Below, in pieces: positions 42,277 to 52,000 of a stretch of DNA of 64,000 nt. The DNA comes from JANNVZ01 sp031418455 (GTDB lineage Bacteria > Bacteroidota > Bacteroidia > Flavobacteriales_D > Sanyastnellaceae): positions 7,056 to 71,055 of the forward strand of contig JANOXJ010000221.1 in NCBI GenBank assembly GCA_031418455.1, written 5' to 3'. Positions within the stretch are counted from its first letter, which is position 1; each line of letters opens with the position of its first letter. The notes beneath the pieces were generated by a model. That model made no database searches. It was not told the origin of the DNA and worked only from the letters and a program-made list of their open reading frames with translations. A program made the position numbers and the translations under genes.

Positions 42277-45200
42277 TTATTCTTTTACAAAAGCAATGGC
42301 TTTGATGTTGGTTCCATTTTGAACTGACAGTATGTAGTAGCCTGCTGCAAGGTCAGCCACATTCATTTCATGTCTGCGGTAGTTAACATTGTTAGCAATG
42401 TTTTCAGCCAAAACTATTTTGCCATCTATACTCATTACAGACAATTGAACAGCGTTGTTGTCGCTCAGATTGTTTAGGTCAATTACAAAATTGCTGCTTA
42501 CCGGATTAGGATATAATGCTACATTAAGTCCAGTTTCTACAAGGCCACCGCCTAGACCGTTGCCACCCGGGTTGTTGTTGTAAAAACATGTACCATCATT
42601 CATGGTAGCATATGGGTTGTAGTTTATAGCCAATGAATCTGTGCAGCCTGCAATCTCACCACATGGTGCACCTATTCCTATTAAATCCATAGCAGATGAG
42701 CCATAGAGCAAGCTTCCTTCTGAATAAGTGCCACCGCCAAATATCATGTAGTATGCGCCATTCCATCCATCACCCCAAGAGTCGTTAAGCTCCAAAGTGT
42801 AACAGCCACTAGGCAAGCATAAGAATTGTGCGTAGGTGTTCCAGCTTGAATATGCATCAGATGTTGCCACTTCTTCGCCAGCATCGTTTTGCAAACTCCA
42901 TGACACTTCGTTGCCCCATATTTGGGTAGACAATACCATGGTTACAAAATTGTCTGTGCAATCTTCAGCATATACACAAGAGCCATCATCTGCTGTAGCA
43001 CCCGGGTTGTAGTTAAGCGCTGTAGTGTCTGTGCAGCCGAATATGGCTCCATTGCAGCCTTCTGCGTTTATGCCAAAGTAAGCAACACTGCTATTGCCGG
43101 TGGTGAATGTGTAGGTGCCTGATGCAATGCCATTTATTGTTATTGCTAGTGGACCACCATTTATCCAGCCATCACCAAAAGTATCAAACATTTGAAGTGT
43201 GTAGCAGCCGTCAGCCAGACAAGCATAGGTAGTGCCTGCTCCAGAACCTGCGAACACACTGTTGCCTTCTGCATCTAATACGTTGTAATAAGACTCTCCA
43301 CTCCAAATTGCAGAAGTCAAAGTAAATTGAACTAAGTTTTGGTAACAATCTTCAGCATATATGCAAGAGCCATTGTCTTCTGTAGCATACAAATCAAAAT
43401 TAAGCGCAGTAGGGTCAGTGCAGCCATATGAAGGGTACAAGCAAGAGCCATCATTTGTAGTAGCCTCTGGATTGTAGTTTAGGGCAGCCGGGTCAGTACA
43501 TCCGTTTATAACTACTGGGCCGCACGTGCCATCTATGCTAAATTGAACTGACATAGACTCGCTGGTAGGGGTTGGCTCAGTATGTATTACTTGCACTCCG
43601 CCTGAGTTTACCCAGAAGTAGCCATTGTACCAACCATATGGGCCAGCATTATTTATCATAGTAGCTGTGTAGCATACACCAGGCTGCAAACAAATTGTAG
43701 TATTAAATATGGCACCGTTGTATAGCCCGTCTACATAAATTACTTCGTTGCCTTCGTCATCTGTTATTAGCAATTCTACCTGTGAGCCATTGCTAAATGT
43801 GCATATGTAAAGAGAAGATAATGAGCTGCCAGCGCCATTGCAATAAGTGCATGAGCCATCATCAGTAGTAGCTTGTGCATTGTAGTTCATTGCACTTGGG
43901 TCCGTGCATCCACTGTATATGCAGCTGCCATCATTATACACTGCAGTGGAGTCATAGTTGTCGGCATTTACATCCGTGCAACCTCCGTTTACCGTGGTGG
44001 TGCAGCCGGTTACATTTATTCCAAAGGAACCAAATGACGCATTGCCCGATGTGAAAGTGTATGAAGAGGCAACTCCGTTGGCAGTAATGGTTAGTAATGC
44101 ATTGTTCCATCCATCGCCAAAAGAATCAAACATGCTTACGGTGTAACATCCGTCAGGCAAGCAAATTGAAGCTGTATTTACACTGTTAGGCGCAAAAGGA
44201 ACGCTTTGATAAACAATAGCATTGTTGCTATTGCTAATATTGAAAGATACTTCGTTGGCGAATATGCCGGGAGTAAGGCTTAATTGTACTGAAGTTAATC
44301 CATTACATCCTTCGTTATAAATACAGCTACCATCGTCATAAGTAGCGCTTGGGTTATAATTAATGGCAGCAGCGTCTGTGCAACCAAGTAAATAAGAACA
44401 AAATCCATAAACAGTAAATGGTGCCTCTTCAACACTTGCATCAGCATCAAGCGATTGATTTATAATTTGACTACCCGCTGCGTTTATCCAAAAGTATCCA
44501 TTGCTCCAGCCTGTAATGCCTGCTGCATTGCTCATTTGAGCAGTGTAACATTCGGTCATATTCAGGCATACATCAATATTTAAAATTTGATTGTCATTCA
44601 GGTTACTTACTGAAGCTACAACGTTGCCTTGTGAGTCAACAATGTCTAAATTTATTTGGCCACCATTGGCAAATGCGCATACATAAAGATTGGCTACAAT
44701 GCTGCTGTCGCCATTGCAAAAAGTGCAAGAACCATCATCAGTAGTAGCTTGTGGGTCATAATTTGTTGCTGCTGGGTTGGTGCATCCTTCATATTCGCAA
44801 GAGCCATCATTCGTATTGGCAGTAGGGTCGTAGTTTGACGCATTAGGGTCTGTACATCCCGCTGTAGAATTAAAGCATGCAACTGATAACACATAGGTGC
44901 CGCTCATTGTGGCAAATCCGCCCACTCTTATATGATAGGTAGTGTTAGCGGCAGCTGTAAAGTTTACAGTAGATGCAAAATTGTTGCATGCATCATCGTT
45001 AGAAGCTACGCAAGAAAATGCACCGCAAGTGCCGCTATAAACTGACAAGTAGGTGTCATAAGTAGTGGCACTATTGCAGGTTGATATAGTTACTTGTTGG
45101 TTTGCACCAGAAGTGTAGGTATACCAAATTTGACCACCAGAACTTGCAGATGAGGCGCAAGCCGCAGCGCCTGAAGTGGCATTGTCAGATGGAATGTTTT

Positions 45201-45351
45201 GTGTAGAGCCTGTATATATAGCCGGCCCATTGCCGCAAGTTATGCTTATGGCGCTGCTGCAGGTACTTCCTAAAGTTTGGCTAAACAATACATTTGAAAA
45301 ACAAAACATGGCGAGTGCCATGAAAAGGGAGAGTTGAAATTTTGTTTTCAT
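42277..45351 (-). CDS. Secreted repeat protein with nine calcium-type motifs, T9SS type A
   Basis: The start at 45351 gives 1024 residues with a signal peptide (MKTKFQLSLF to FSQ); an upstream ATG at 45384 only adds eleven residues. After a PPC-like domain (~20-165, IWYTYTSGANQQVTIS) come nine short motifs of the form GCTDPxAxNYxPxATxDDGSC. They recur between two alternating ~90-residue beta domains: one with YVCAFANGGQINLDIVD and CYTAQM-type strands, the other with CYTLxMFDSFGDGWN. The Asp-rich motifs resemble thrombospondin type 3-like calcium loops. A type A sorting domain (VALYPNPVSSNFVI to LAAGYYILSV) ends the protein. Likely an extracellular, calcium-stabilised structural or adhesion protein. 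Confidence 0.86.
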   Translation of the reverse strand: MKTKFQLSLFMALAMFCFSNVLFSQTLGSTCSSAISITCGNGPAIYTGSTQNIPSDNATSGAAACASSASSGGQIWYTYTSGANQQVTISTCNSATTYDTYLSVYSGTCGAFSCVASNDDACNNFASTVNFTAAANTTYHIRVGGFATMSGTYVLSVACFNSTAGCTDPNASNYDPTANTNDGSCEYEGCTNPAATNYDPQATTDDGSCTFCNGDSSIVANLYVCAFANGGQINLDIVDSQGNVVASVSNLNDNQILNIDVCLNMTECYTAQMSNAAGITGWSNGYFWINAAGSQIINQSLDADASVEEAPFTVYGFCSYLLGCTDAAAINYNPSATYDDGSCIYNEGCNGLTSVQLSLTPGIFANEVSFNISNSNNAIVYQSVPFAPNSVNTASICLPDGCYTVSMFDSFGDGWNNALLTITANGVASSYTFTSGNASFGSFGINVTGCTTTVNGGCTDVNADNYDSTAVYNDGSCIYSGCTDPSAMNYNAQATTDDGSCTYCNGAGSSLSSLYICTFSNGSQVELLITDDEGNEVIYVDGLYNGAIFNTTICLQPGVCYTATMINNAGPYGWYNGYFWVNSGGVQVIHTEPTPTSESMSVQFSIDGTCGPVVINGCTDPAALNYNPEATTNDGSCLYPSYGCTDPTALNFDLYATEDNGSCIYAEDCYQNLVQFTLTSAIWSGESYYNVLDAEGNSVFAGSGAGTTYACLADGCYTLQMFDTFGDGWINGGPLAITINGIASGTYTFTTGNSSVAYFGINAEGCNGAIFGCTDTTALNYNPGATADDGSCVYAEDCTDNFVTMVLSTQIWGNEVSWSLQNDAGEEVATSDAYSSWNTYAQFLCLPSGCYTLELNDSWGDGWNGAYYMIFGGGTYSEGSLLYGSSAMDLIGIGAPCGEIAGCTDSLAINYNPYATMNDGTCFYNNNPGGNGLGGGLVETGLNVALYPNPVSSNFVIDLNNLSDNNAVQLSVMSIDGKIVLAENIANNVNYRRHEMNVADLAAGYYILSVQNGTNIKAIAFVKE

Positions 45352-45467
45352 TAAAAGGTTTTTTTGATGGTAAAATGGTTTCAAGTGTCAAATAAAAGGT
45401 TTTTATTTATTTAACAAAGTAATAGATACAATTGGAATTAAAAAGGTTGCTTACAGGTTATTAACAC

Positions 45468-46661
45468 CTAAGAAATGACACCGCTGCCTAACAACTCTTC
45501 TCCATCATACCAGGCAGCAAACTGACCGCGTGCAATACCCCGTTGCGCCTGTGCAAAAAGAAGGTAAAGCCCCTCTTCTGTCATGGCTAAAGTAGTTTTT
45601 GTAAGCGGCTGCCTGTAGCGAATGCGCGTGTCTAGAATGCGATGCTCGCCAGGCTTAATGGCCACATCGGGCCTTATCCAGTGTATATCGGCTTTGGGTA
45701 TAAATAGGCCCCACCTGTTCAATGCAGGGTGCTCTCCACCTTCAGCTACATAAACCAAGTTTTCATTGGTATTGGTTTCTACTATAAATAGAGGGTGCAC
45801 GTGTCCTCCCACGCCAAGGCCTTTGCGCTGGCCTATGGTAAAGTAGTGCGCTCCTGTATGTCGGCCTGCTTTTTTGCCCATAGCAGGGCTAAATGAATGG
45901 GCTGAGCATACTCTTGTAAGTTCTTGCGGGTCAAATGAACCATTCCATGCTGCACGGGTGAAATGTTCTTCATGGCCTATAATTTCAATTATATCGCCAG
46001 GCTTTGGTTGCAACTGCTGTTGCAAAAAAGTGGGTAGTTTTACTTTGCCAATAAAACAAAGGCCTTGTGAGTCTTTTTTTTCGGCATTGGGCAGGCCTAT
46101 TTTATTGGCTATTTCCCTCACCTCAGGTTTGGTAATGCCGCCAATGGGAAAAAGTGCTTTGGCCAGCTGTGCTTGGCTTAGCTGACATAGAAAGTAACTT
46201 TGGTCCTTATTGCCATCTACACCGGCCAGGAGTTTATAAATGGTTTCGCCTTTCTCGTTTACAATAGTTTCCTTGCGACAATAATGGCCTGTGGCCACAA
46301 AATCCGCCTTCAGATTCATGGCTGCATCCAAAAAAATGTCGAACTTTACTTCTCTGTTGCACAATACATCGGGATTGGGTGTGCGCCCTGCCTCGTACTC
46401 GCGAAACATATAATCCACTATACGGGTTTTGTACTCCGCACTCATGTCCAATACCTGAAAGGGAATACCCAAACTTTCTGCCACCAGCATAGCATCATTG
46501 CTATCATCTATCCAGGGGCATTCATTATTTATAGTCACCGACTCATCGTGCCAGTTGCGCATAAATATGCCCACTACCTCGTAGCCCTGCTGTTGCAGCA
46601 AATGAGCTGTAACGGCAGAATCCACACCTCCGGAAAGACCAACAACTACGCGCTTTGACAT
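45468..46661 (-). CDS. mnmA: tRNA-specific 2-thiouridylase MnmA
   Basis: 397 residues; catalyses ATP-dependent 2-thiolation of U34 in tRNA Lys, Glu and Gln. The PP-loop SGGVDS is at 10-15. Catalytic cysteines are seen in TPNPDVLCNREVKF and DSQGLCFIGKV. KLLAGVDGNKDQSYFL and the C-terminal beta domain (RQPLTKTTLAM, ARGQFAAWY) complete the family. A TAAATTTG box lies only 6 bp upstream of the ATG. The gene is divergent from the sigma factor gene. Confidence 0.97.
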   Translation of the reverse strand: MSKRVVVGLSGGVDSAVTAHLLQQQGYEVVGIFMRNWHDESVTINNECPWIDDSNDAMLVAESLGIPFQVLDMSAEYKTRIVDYMFREYEAGRTPNPDVLCNREVKFDIFLDAAMNLKADFVATGHYCRKETIVNEKGETIYKLLAGVDGNKDQSYFLCQLSQAQLAKALFPIGGITKPEVREIANKIGLPNAEKKDSQGLCFIGKVKLPTFLQQQLQPKPGDIIEIIGHEEHFTRAAWNGSFDPQELTRVCSAHSFSPAMGKKAGRHTGAHYFTIGQRKGLGVGGHVHPLFIVETNTNENLVYVAEGGEHPALNRWGLFIPKADIHWIRPDVAIKPGEHRILDTRIRYRQPLTKTTLAMTEEGLYLLFAQAQRGIARGQFAAWYDGEELLGSGVIS

Positions 46662-46666
46662 GGCGA

Positions 46667-46674
46667 CAAATTTA
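46667..46674 (-). promoter_or_regulatory. Candidate -7 box (TAAATTTG) directly before mnmA
   Basis: A full TAnnTTTG match on the minus strand ending 5 bases before the mnmA ATG. No good TTTG lies at -33 (only TTA about 20 bases upstream). If used, the transcript would start at or next to the ATG and be leaderless. Confidence 0.4.
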
Positions 46675-46847
46675 CGCGCTTACATTGTATAATGTAAGAT
46701 GGAAAGCGGAGCGTATATTTTTCTAGCTTTTGCTATGTTTTTACCAATATCGGAACTTTGAATCAGGTAAATAGGTATTACGTTGCTATCAATTTATTTT
46801 GGTAGTGGCAACCATGTTATTAAATTGCCGTCATAAAATTGTCCTGC

Positions 46848-47447
46848 GTGGCCGAAACCAAACATTTACAAGCATTGATTGATGGCTGTCTTAAGGAAGA
46901 CAGAAAGTCGCAACAAGCGCTTCATAAGATGTTTTATGGTAAAATGAAGGCAGTTTGCCTCAGGTATACAAGGGACAATGACCATGCCATGGATGTTGTG
47001 CAGGAAGGGTTTGTAAAGGTTTTTACGAATCTTGAAAAATACACTGGAGTGGGTTCATTTGAGGGTTGGATGAGGCGAATTATGGTAAACCTTTCCATAG
47101 ATCGTTTCAGAAGGCTAAAGCATGATTTTGTGCTTTTAGGCGACAACCAAAACTTGGAAGAATGGGAAGATGAAGTGGATGATGATGTGGAAGAAAATGA
47201 GATGGATGCCATTTATGACATCACTCCGGAGCAGATAATAGATGCTATGCAACAATTATCTCCTGCCTACAGAACCGTTTTTAACTTATATGTGTATGAA
47301 AATTATACACACCAGGATATAGCAGAGGCGTTAGGAATAAGCGTAGGAACAAGTAAAAGTAACTACGCCAAAGCCCGCAAAAACGTTAAGAAATTATTAC
47401 TAAAAGACCTTAAAAAGACGAATGAGCAAAACTTTAACACCATTTGA
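46848..47447 (+). CDS. RNA polymerase sigma-70-family (ECF-like) sigma factor
   Basis: The preferred start is the GTG at 46848 (199 residues, then AETKHLQALIDGCL); a TTG at 46839 is an alternative and no ATG is suitable. Region 2 is visible in HAMDVVQEGFVKVFTNLEKY and GSFEGWMRRIMVNLSIDRFRR. An acidic linker (EEWEDEVDDDVEENEMD) joins it to region 4 (MQQLSPAYRTVFNLYVYENY, then HQDIAEALGISVGTSKSNYAKAR). It should direct RNA polymerase to a specific regulon. Its 3' end overlaps the next gene by 26 bp, the usual layout for a sigma factor and its anti-sigma partner. Three type B T9SS cargo genes follow on the same strand. Confidence 0.92.
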   Translation: MAETKHLQALIDGCLKEDRKSQQALHKMFYGKMKAVCLRYTRDNDHAMDVVQEGFVKVFTNLEKYTGVGSFEGWMRRIMVNLSIDRFRRLKHDFVLLGDNQNLEEWEDEVDDDVEENEMDAIYDITPEQIIDAMQQLSPAYRTVFNLYVYENYTHQDIAEALGISVGTSKSNYAKARKNVKKLLLKDLKKTNEQNFNTI

Positions 47448-48726
47448 GAATCACCTCAAAGATGTGATGTCTGGATATGAGGCGAAGTACGATGCCTCTA
47501 GTTGGCATGACCTGCAAAAAAGTTTGTCAAAAGGCACTTACAACAGTAAGTCATGGGTAGTAGCCCTTTTAGCCACACTTATAGTTACATCAGCCGGTAT
47601 GGTGGTCATTTATAAAAACCGCAATACTCCAGCTAAAGCAAGAGTTAGCCAGTCGGTTCCAAGATTTAACGAATTCTACAACGGATTGACAATACCAGTG
47701 GCAGGTGATGATGCCCAATTAAGCGCCCAAACTGATGAGGAATTACCAACTTTAGATGCTAATGACATTGCTTCTAATAATGTTAACTCTGGTACTTATA
47801 ATTCTAACAGAACCGGCAATAACGCTTCAAATATTGGCACAGATTCAGATTCGAATAATGGGTCTATGAATAATGTGAATATTGCCTCTCAGAATAACCT
47901 GGGCATTCAAAATAATTCATCTGTTGCAACTGACAATAGCAATGTGGCTGGTAATAAATCTGCAAGCGTATCATTTAAAACAAACATAAATGAAGCATGT
48001 GCCGGTATAGAAGTTGACTTCCAGGTTACTGGCCCAAACAAGGGTAGCTACCTATGGAACTTTGGCGATGGACACTACAGCAATGAAGTAAATCCAAAGC
48101 ATAAGTTTACTAAAGCTGGTAGTTATGATGTATCACTTTCTATAACAGACGAGCAAGGCCATATTACTGTAAGAACTATGCCTGACATGGTTACTATTCA
48201 CCCTTCGCCTGATGCCTCATTTGAGTGGGATTTTGTGAACGAAACTCCAGGTTCTCCTGCTGTAAAAATTATTAATACAAGCGAGCATGCAGTGAGTTAC
48301 GAATGGAAATTTGGTGATGGTACATCGTCTAACCAAATAAGTCCAGTAATGGCTTTTGAAGATAAAGGTAAACATACAGTAGCGCTAGAGGTTACCAATG
48401 AATATGGCTGCACTGATGGCACTGTAAAACAGATATCTGTTAATGCGGACTACAATCTTGGTGCTCAAAATGGAATAGTAGCAGGTAAAGAAACTTTTAT
48501 GCCTGCCTATCTAAAGCAGAATAAGTCAACCTTCGTAATGGAAATTTTCAATGCAGAAGGTAAAAAAGTGTATGAAACAAATAATCGCAACAAAGGCTGG
48601 GATGGCATATTGGCTGATGGTAACAAGGCCAAGGTAGGTGACAACTATCAATGGAAAGTGATAGTTACTTCAGAAATAACCCAGGATGAAAAATATTTTA
48701 ACGGCACGCTAACGATCAATCCTTAA
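47422..48726 (+). CDS. Putative anti-sigma factor: membrane protein with PKD domains and type B sorting-domain-like end
   Basis: 434 residues. A cytoplasmic N terminus of ~43 residues (FENHLKDVMSGYEAKYD, then a Trp) is like those of Bacteroidota proteins encoded just after sigma factors. A single membrane segment is at ~44-64. A long Asn/Ser/Gly-rich linker (~105-180) precedes two PKD domains (~183-260 with YLWNFGDGHYS, ~262-345 with YEWKFGDGTSS). The last ~85 residues (METFMP-like start, VMEIFNAEGKKVYET, GWDGILADG, YQWKVIV) align with the type B (CHU_C) sorting domains of the three proteins downstream but lack the conserved FTPNxDGxND segment. The 26-bp overlap with the sigma gene supports an anti-sigma role. 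Function is inferred, not shown. Confidence 0.8.
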   Translation: MSKTLTPFENHLKDVMSGYEAKYDASSWHDLQKSLSKGTYNSKSWVVALLATLIVTSAGMVVIYKNRNTPAKARVSQSVPRFNEFYNGLTIPVAGDDAQLSAQTDEELPTLDANDIASNNVNSGTYNSNRTGNNASNIGTDSDSNNGSMNNVNIASQNNLGIQNNSSVATDNSNVAGNKSASVSFKTNINEACAGIEVDFQVTGPNKGSYLWNFGDGHYSNEVNPKHKFTKAGSYDVSLSITDEQGHITVRTMPDMVTIHPSPDASFEWDFVNETPGSPAVKIINTSEHAVSYEWKFGDGTSSNQISPVMAFEDKGKHTVALEVTNEYGCTDGTVKQISVNADYNLGAQNGIVAGKETFMPAYLKQNKSTFVMEIFNAEGKKVYETNNRNKGWDGILADGNKAKVGDNYQWKVIVTSEITQDEKYFNGTLTINP

Positions 48727-48758
48727 CTAAAACAAACATTAATACTGATGTGTTTGTA

Positions 48759-48792
48759 AGACCCGAAGACTAAACCACTTCGGGTTTTTTTT
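48759..48792 (+). terminator. Intrinsic terminator after the sigma/anti-sigma pair
   Basis: An 8-bp stem (ACCCGAAG with CTTCGGGT) followed by T8. It separates the regulatory pair from the type B cargo genes, which therefore need their own promoters. Confidence 0.87.
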
Positions 48793-48802
48793 GTCCTTTA
48801 CT

Positions 48803-48980
48803 TTAACCCACATTATGCAATAGAAAGCTCGGAACGACCAGAACTATTTGCATTATGTGGGTTAATCCCGATTTAGAAAATCACCAGTTTGGTGCAAAGA
48901 AATAAAGCCAAAATGGTTGATTTTGTTAATCGTTTATGCAATTGAAATTTTCAATTGCATAATCTGGGTTTAAGGTTTTT
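48803..48980. repeat. Cluster of related inverted repeats (ATTATGCAA-type)
   Basis: 18-bp arms with one mismatch, TTAACCCACATTATGCAA (48803-48820) and TTGCATTATGTGGGTTAA (48848-48865), flank 27 bases. A second, perfect 14-bp palindrome lies at 48934-48947 and 48949-48962 (TTATGCAATTGAAA arms), followed by a third variant of the motif (TTGCATAATCTGGGTTTAA). No gene is present. It may be the remnant of a mobile element or a regulatory repeat upstream of the first cargo gene. Confidence 0.65.
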
Positions 48981-49005
48981 AAAAGTCGCATCCAACTTAT
49001 TGGTA

Positions 49006-49013
49006 TATTTTTG
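49006..49013 (+). promoter_or_regulatory. Candidate -7 box (TATTTTTG) of the first type B cargo gene
   Basis: A perfect TAnnTTTG box without a TTTG at the matching -33 position. It contains the TTG at 49011, so that codon is unlikely to be the start. It is followed by GACTAACTAACGGAAT (49015-49030), which recurs before the third cargo gene. Confidence 0.45.
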
Positions 49014-49028
49014 CGACTAACTAACGGA

Positions 49029-52000
49029 ATGTGTTTTTGTTTTCTTTTTTTAAACTTGAGACTATACATACGCCTCATACTAACGATTGTACTCGCTTTG
49101 GTTTTAACTGAAACCAAGGCGCAGTTCAATAATACTGCCACTAGCGGGCCATGCCAGTGCGATGGCTCTTTTGTATTTAACAACCCCACAGCAGGCAATG
49201 CCACCTATACACTTACTGATGAGGCAGGCAATATGCTGGACCAGCAAACCAATGCAACAGGCACCTTCACAGCTACAGGACTTTGTGCATCTGTATATCT
49301 ATTAGAGGTAAATACCAATGGCAATTCACAAGCCTTTGTAACCAATATAAGTGCCGGTGCATTTGACCCTGGAGCGGCATCTGTGCATGGTGTATGCACC
49401 ACCGATGGTACCAATTCTCTTAGCTCCTTTCTAACCGCGCCTCAGGCTGGTGGCGTATGGACCAATCCTGCTGGCAATGTGGTTTCTAATAGCATTAATC
49501 CGGCCAATGCCATGCCTGGTTTGTATGTATATACAACACAAAGCGGGGGGTGCGATGTGGCTACGGGAGTGTATATCTATATTATTCAAAATGCGAGTCC
49601 AGGCCTTTCTACTACTTACGATATATGCGACTGGTACCAACCTTTTCAGCTACTTACATTTATGGCGGGCAGCCCGGATCCTAATGGCGTTTGGTTTGAC
49701 ATAGCTGGCAACCCTATGGACGGCTGGTATTATCCGGCTACTATGGATAGCGCCAGTTTTGTGTACATGATAGATACTGTGCCCGGCTGTGGGCCCGTTT
49801 TTTCTGTAATGACAGTAGACGAAAATTTGACCCCTGACCCAGGACTTGATGCCAGCGTAACAGTATGCGCAAATGGTAGCGCTTTTATTATGACGAGTTA
49901 TCTGGGAGGATCTCCTGATTTGAACGGACAATGGTTCAATAGCTCTAATCAACCTGTTCCTACCATTTTTAACCCAGCTTCAATGCCTGAGGGTGTTTAT
50001 CGGTACCATTTAGATGGCGAACAGCCTTGTGTGGATCAAAATGCATATCTCACTATAGATTTTATTAGCGGCAATCCATCGGGCGAAGATGCCAGTTATA
50101 CCGTTTGTTCTAATGGGGGCAACATAAATATGCTTGTAGCTCTCAATGGCAATCCTGTGGCGGGTGGCACCTGGACCAATCCATTGGGAGTGGTAACTGA
50201 TAATTTATTTAATCCGCAAACCGAACCTGCGGGAGTGTACTCCTATTATTACCCCAATGTAGGCTGCAATCCATCTAATGCAGAACTGACCATACTGGTT
50301 GAAACTTTGCCAAACGCAGGACCGAATAATTCGGCTACCATTTGCGAAACAGTGGCACAGTTTAACCTGAGTGCATTGCTTGGTGCAAATACGAGTAGCG
50401 GTGGTGTATGGACTGATATTATTGGAAACGCTATTAATCCAGTTTTGAGTAATCCTGCCTTGGGCAGTCAAAGCTATACGTACACTGTAGAGGGCAATGT
50501 ATGCCCTGACGACCAATCTGTAATGCAATTGGTGGTGGAGTCGCAAACCGTAGCACCGGGCAATGTAGACTTTACCATTTGCAGTGAGGATGCACCTGTA
50601 GATCTAAATAATTTATACAGCATTACAGGGCTTGAATATTACAATCAGCAGGGCTTGCCAATAACCAATATTTTTAATCCGGCCAATACAAGCTCCAGTA
50701 TTATTGAAGTGGTAAATGAGAGTCAAAATGTTTGTCCTGATGGTAGTTCAGATATTACTATTACGGTGGAGCAGCCAGCCTTTGCCAATGCCGCAGATAC
50801 GCTTGAGATTTGCAACTCTGCAATAACGTATGACCTAAACACCAGCAATGCGGCTATAAATTTTGCCAATGGCACTTGGACTGATGAACTGTTTAATACA
50901 GTTTCAAACGTGGTTACTTTAAATTTTACGGGTTATAGGACTTTTATTTTTACTACTAATAGTGCCCAGTTGTGCAGCGAAAGTGTATGGACATTTACGC
51001 TAAATGCCTACCAGCCTAACGAAGCAGGTGCAGGGGCAGATTATGTATTCTGCACTACTGATAGTTCTATACCACTTGCCACATTGCTCCCTTCGTCAGC
51101 CTCGGGCGCTGGCACATGGATATACAATGGTGCTCCATTTGCACCAACCAGTTTTGATCCGCAACAAAATACCGGTGGTACTTATTACTATACCATTGCT
51201 GCCAATGGGCCTTGCCCTGCCGATGCAGCAGAGGTGAACATAGTGGTGCAAAATGGAATTGTATACACTGCGGGAGATGACCTTACAGCCTGCTCAGGTT
51301 TGGGTGACATTGCCATAGGACAAGACAATCCTGCTAACTGTTCTTATATATGGTCGCCTCCGCAAGACTTGAACAATGCGAATGTTTCCAATCCGGTTTT
51401 AACCATTAACAACCTTAACAATGTGCCCGTGACTTATGAGTACAGTGTAACAGTGAATGATGGAATTTGCACAGTGTATGACACCGTATTAGTAACATTA
51501 AATCCAAATCCAACTCCGTTGCTAAATCCTGTATATGAGCTGTGCGCTTCAGAATTTGTAACGCTGGATGCAGGCATTGTAGGCAATTTTACATGGTATC
51601 CGCAAAATTATTTTCCGCAGCAAAACCAAAGCACACAAACTATTTCGCCAGATGTGGATGTGGACATAATTGTGAATGCATCGAACCAATGGGGATGCAA
51701 TGGTGCAGATACAGCTATGGTAATGGTGCATCCTATGCCTGCAGCAGTGCCGTTGGTAGAGAGCATAGCAGCATGCCCACCGGTAATTATTGAAGGTGCA
51801 TTGGATGCAAGCAGCGCGCAATGCGACAATGTTATATGGAATTTTATTGGGGTAGGTGAGTTTGAGGGCAATACATTTCAAACCATACTCTACGATAGCG
51901 GTAGTTATAACATTGAGTTATTGGTTTCATCTGATTTTGGATGTAGCCAAAATTATTTTTTGAATGCTGACATAGTAGTGTTTCCAGCTCCTGTGGCGCA

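Noticed and set aside
46839..46847. TTG at 46839 as the sigma factor start
   Set aside because: The GTG three codons later gives the same protein with a more usual N terminus (AETKHLQALI after Met); neither is certain, but GTG is the more common start codon.
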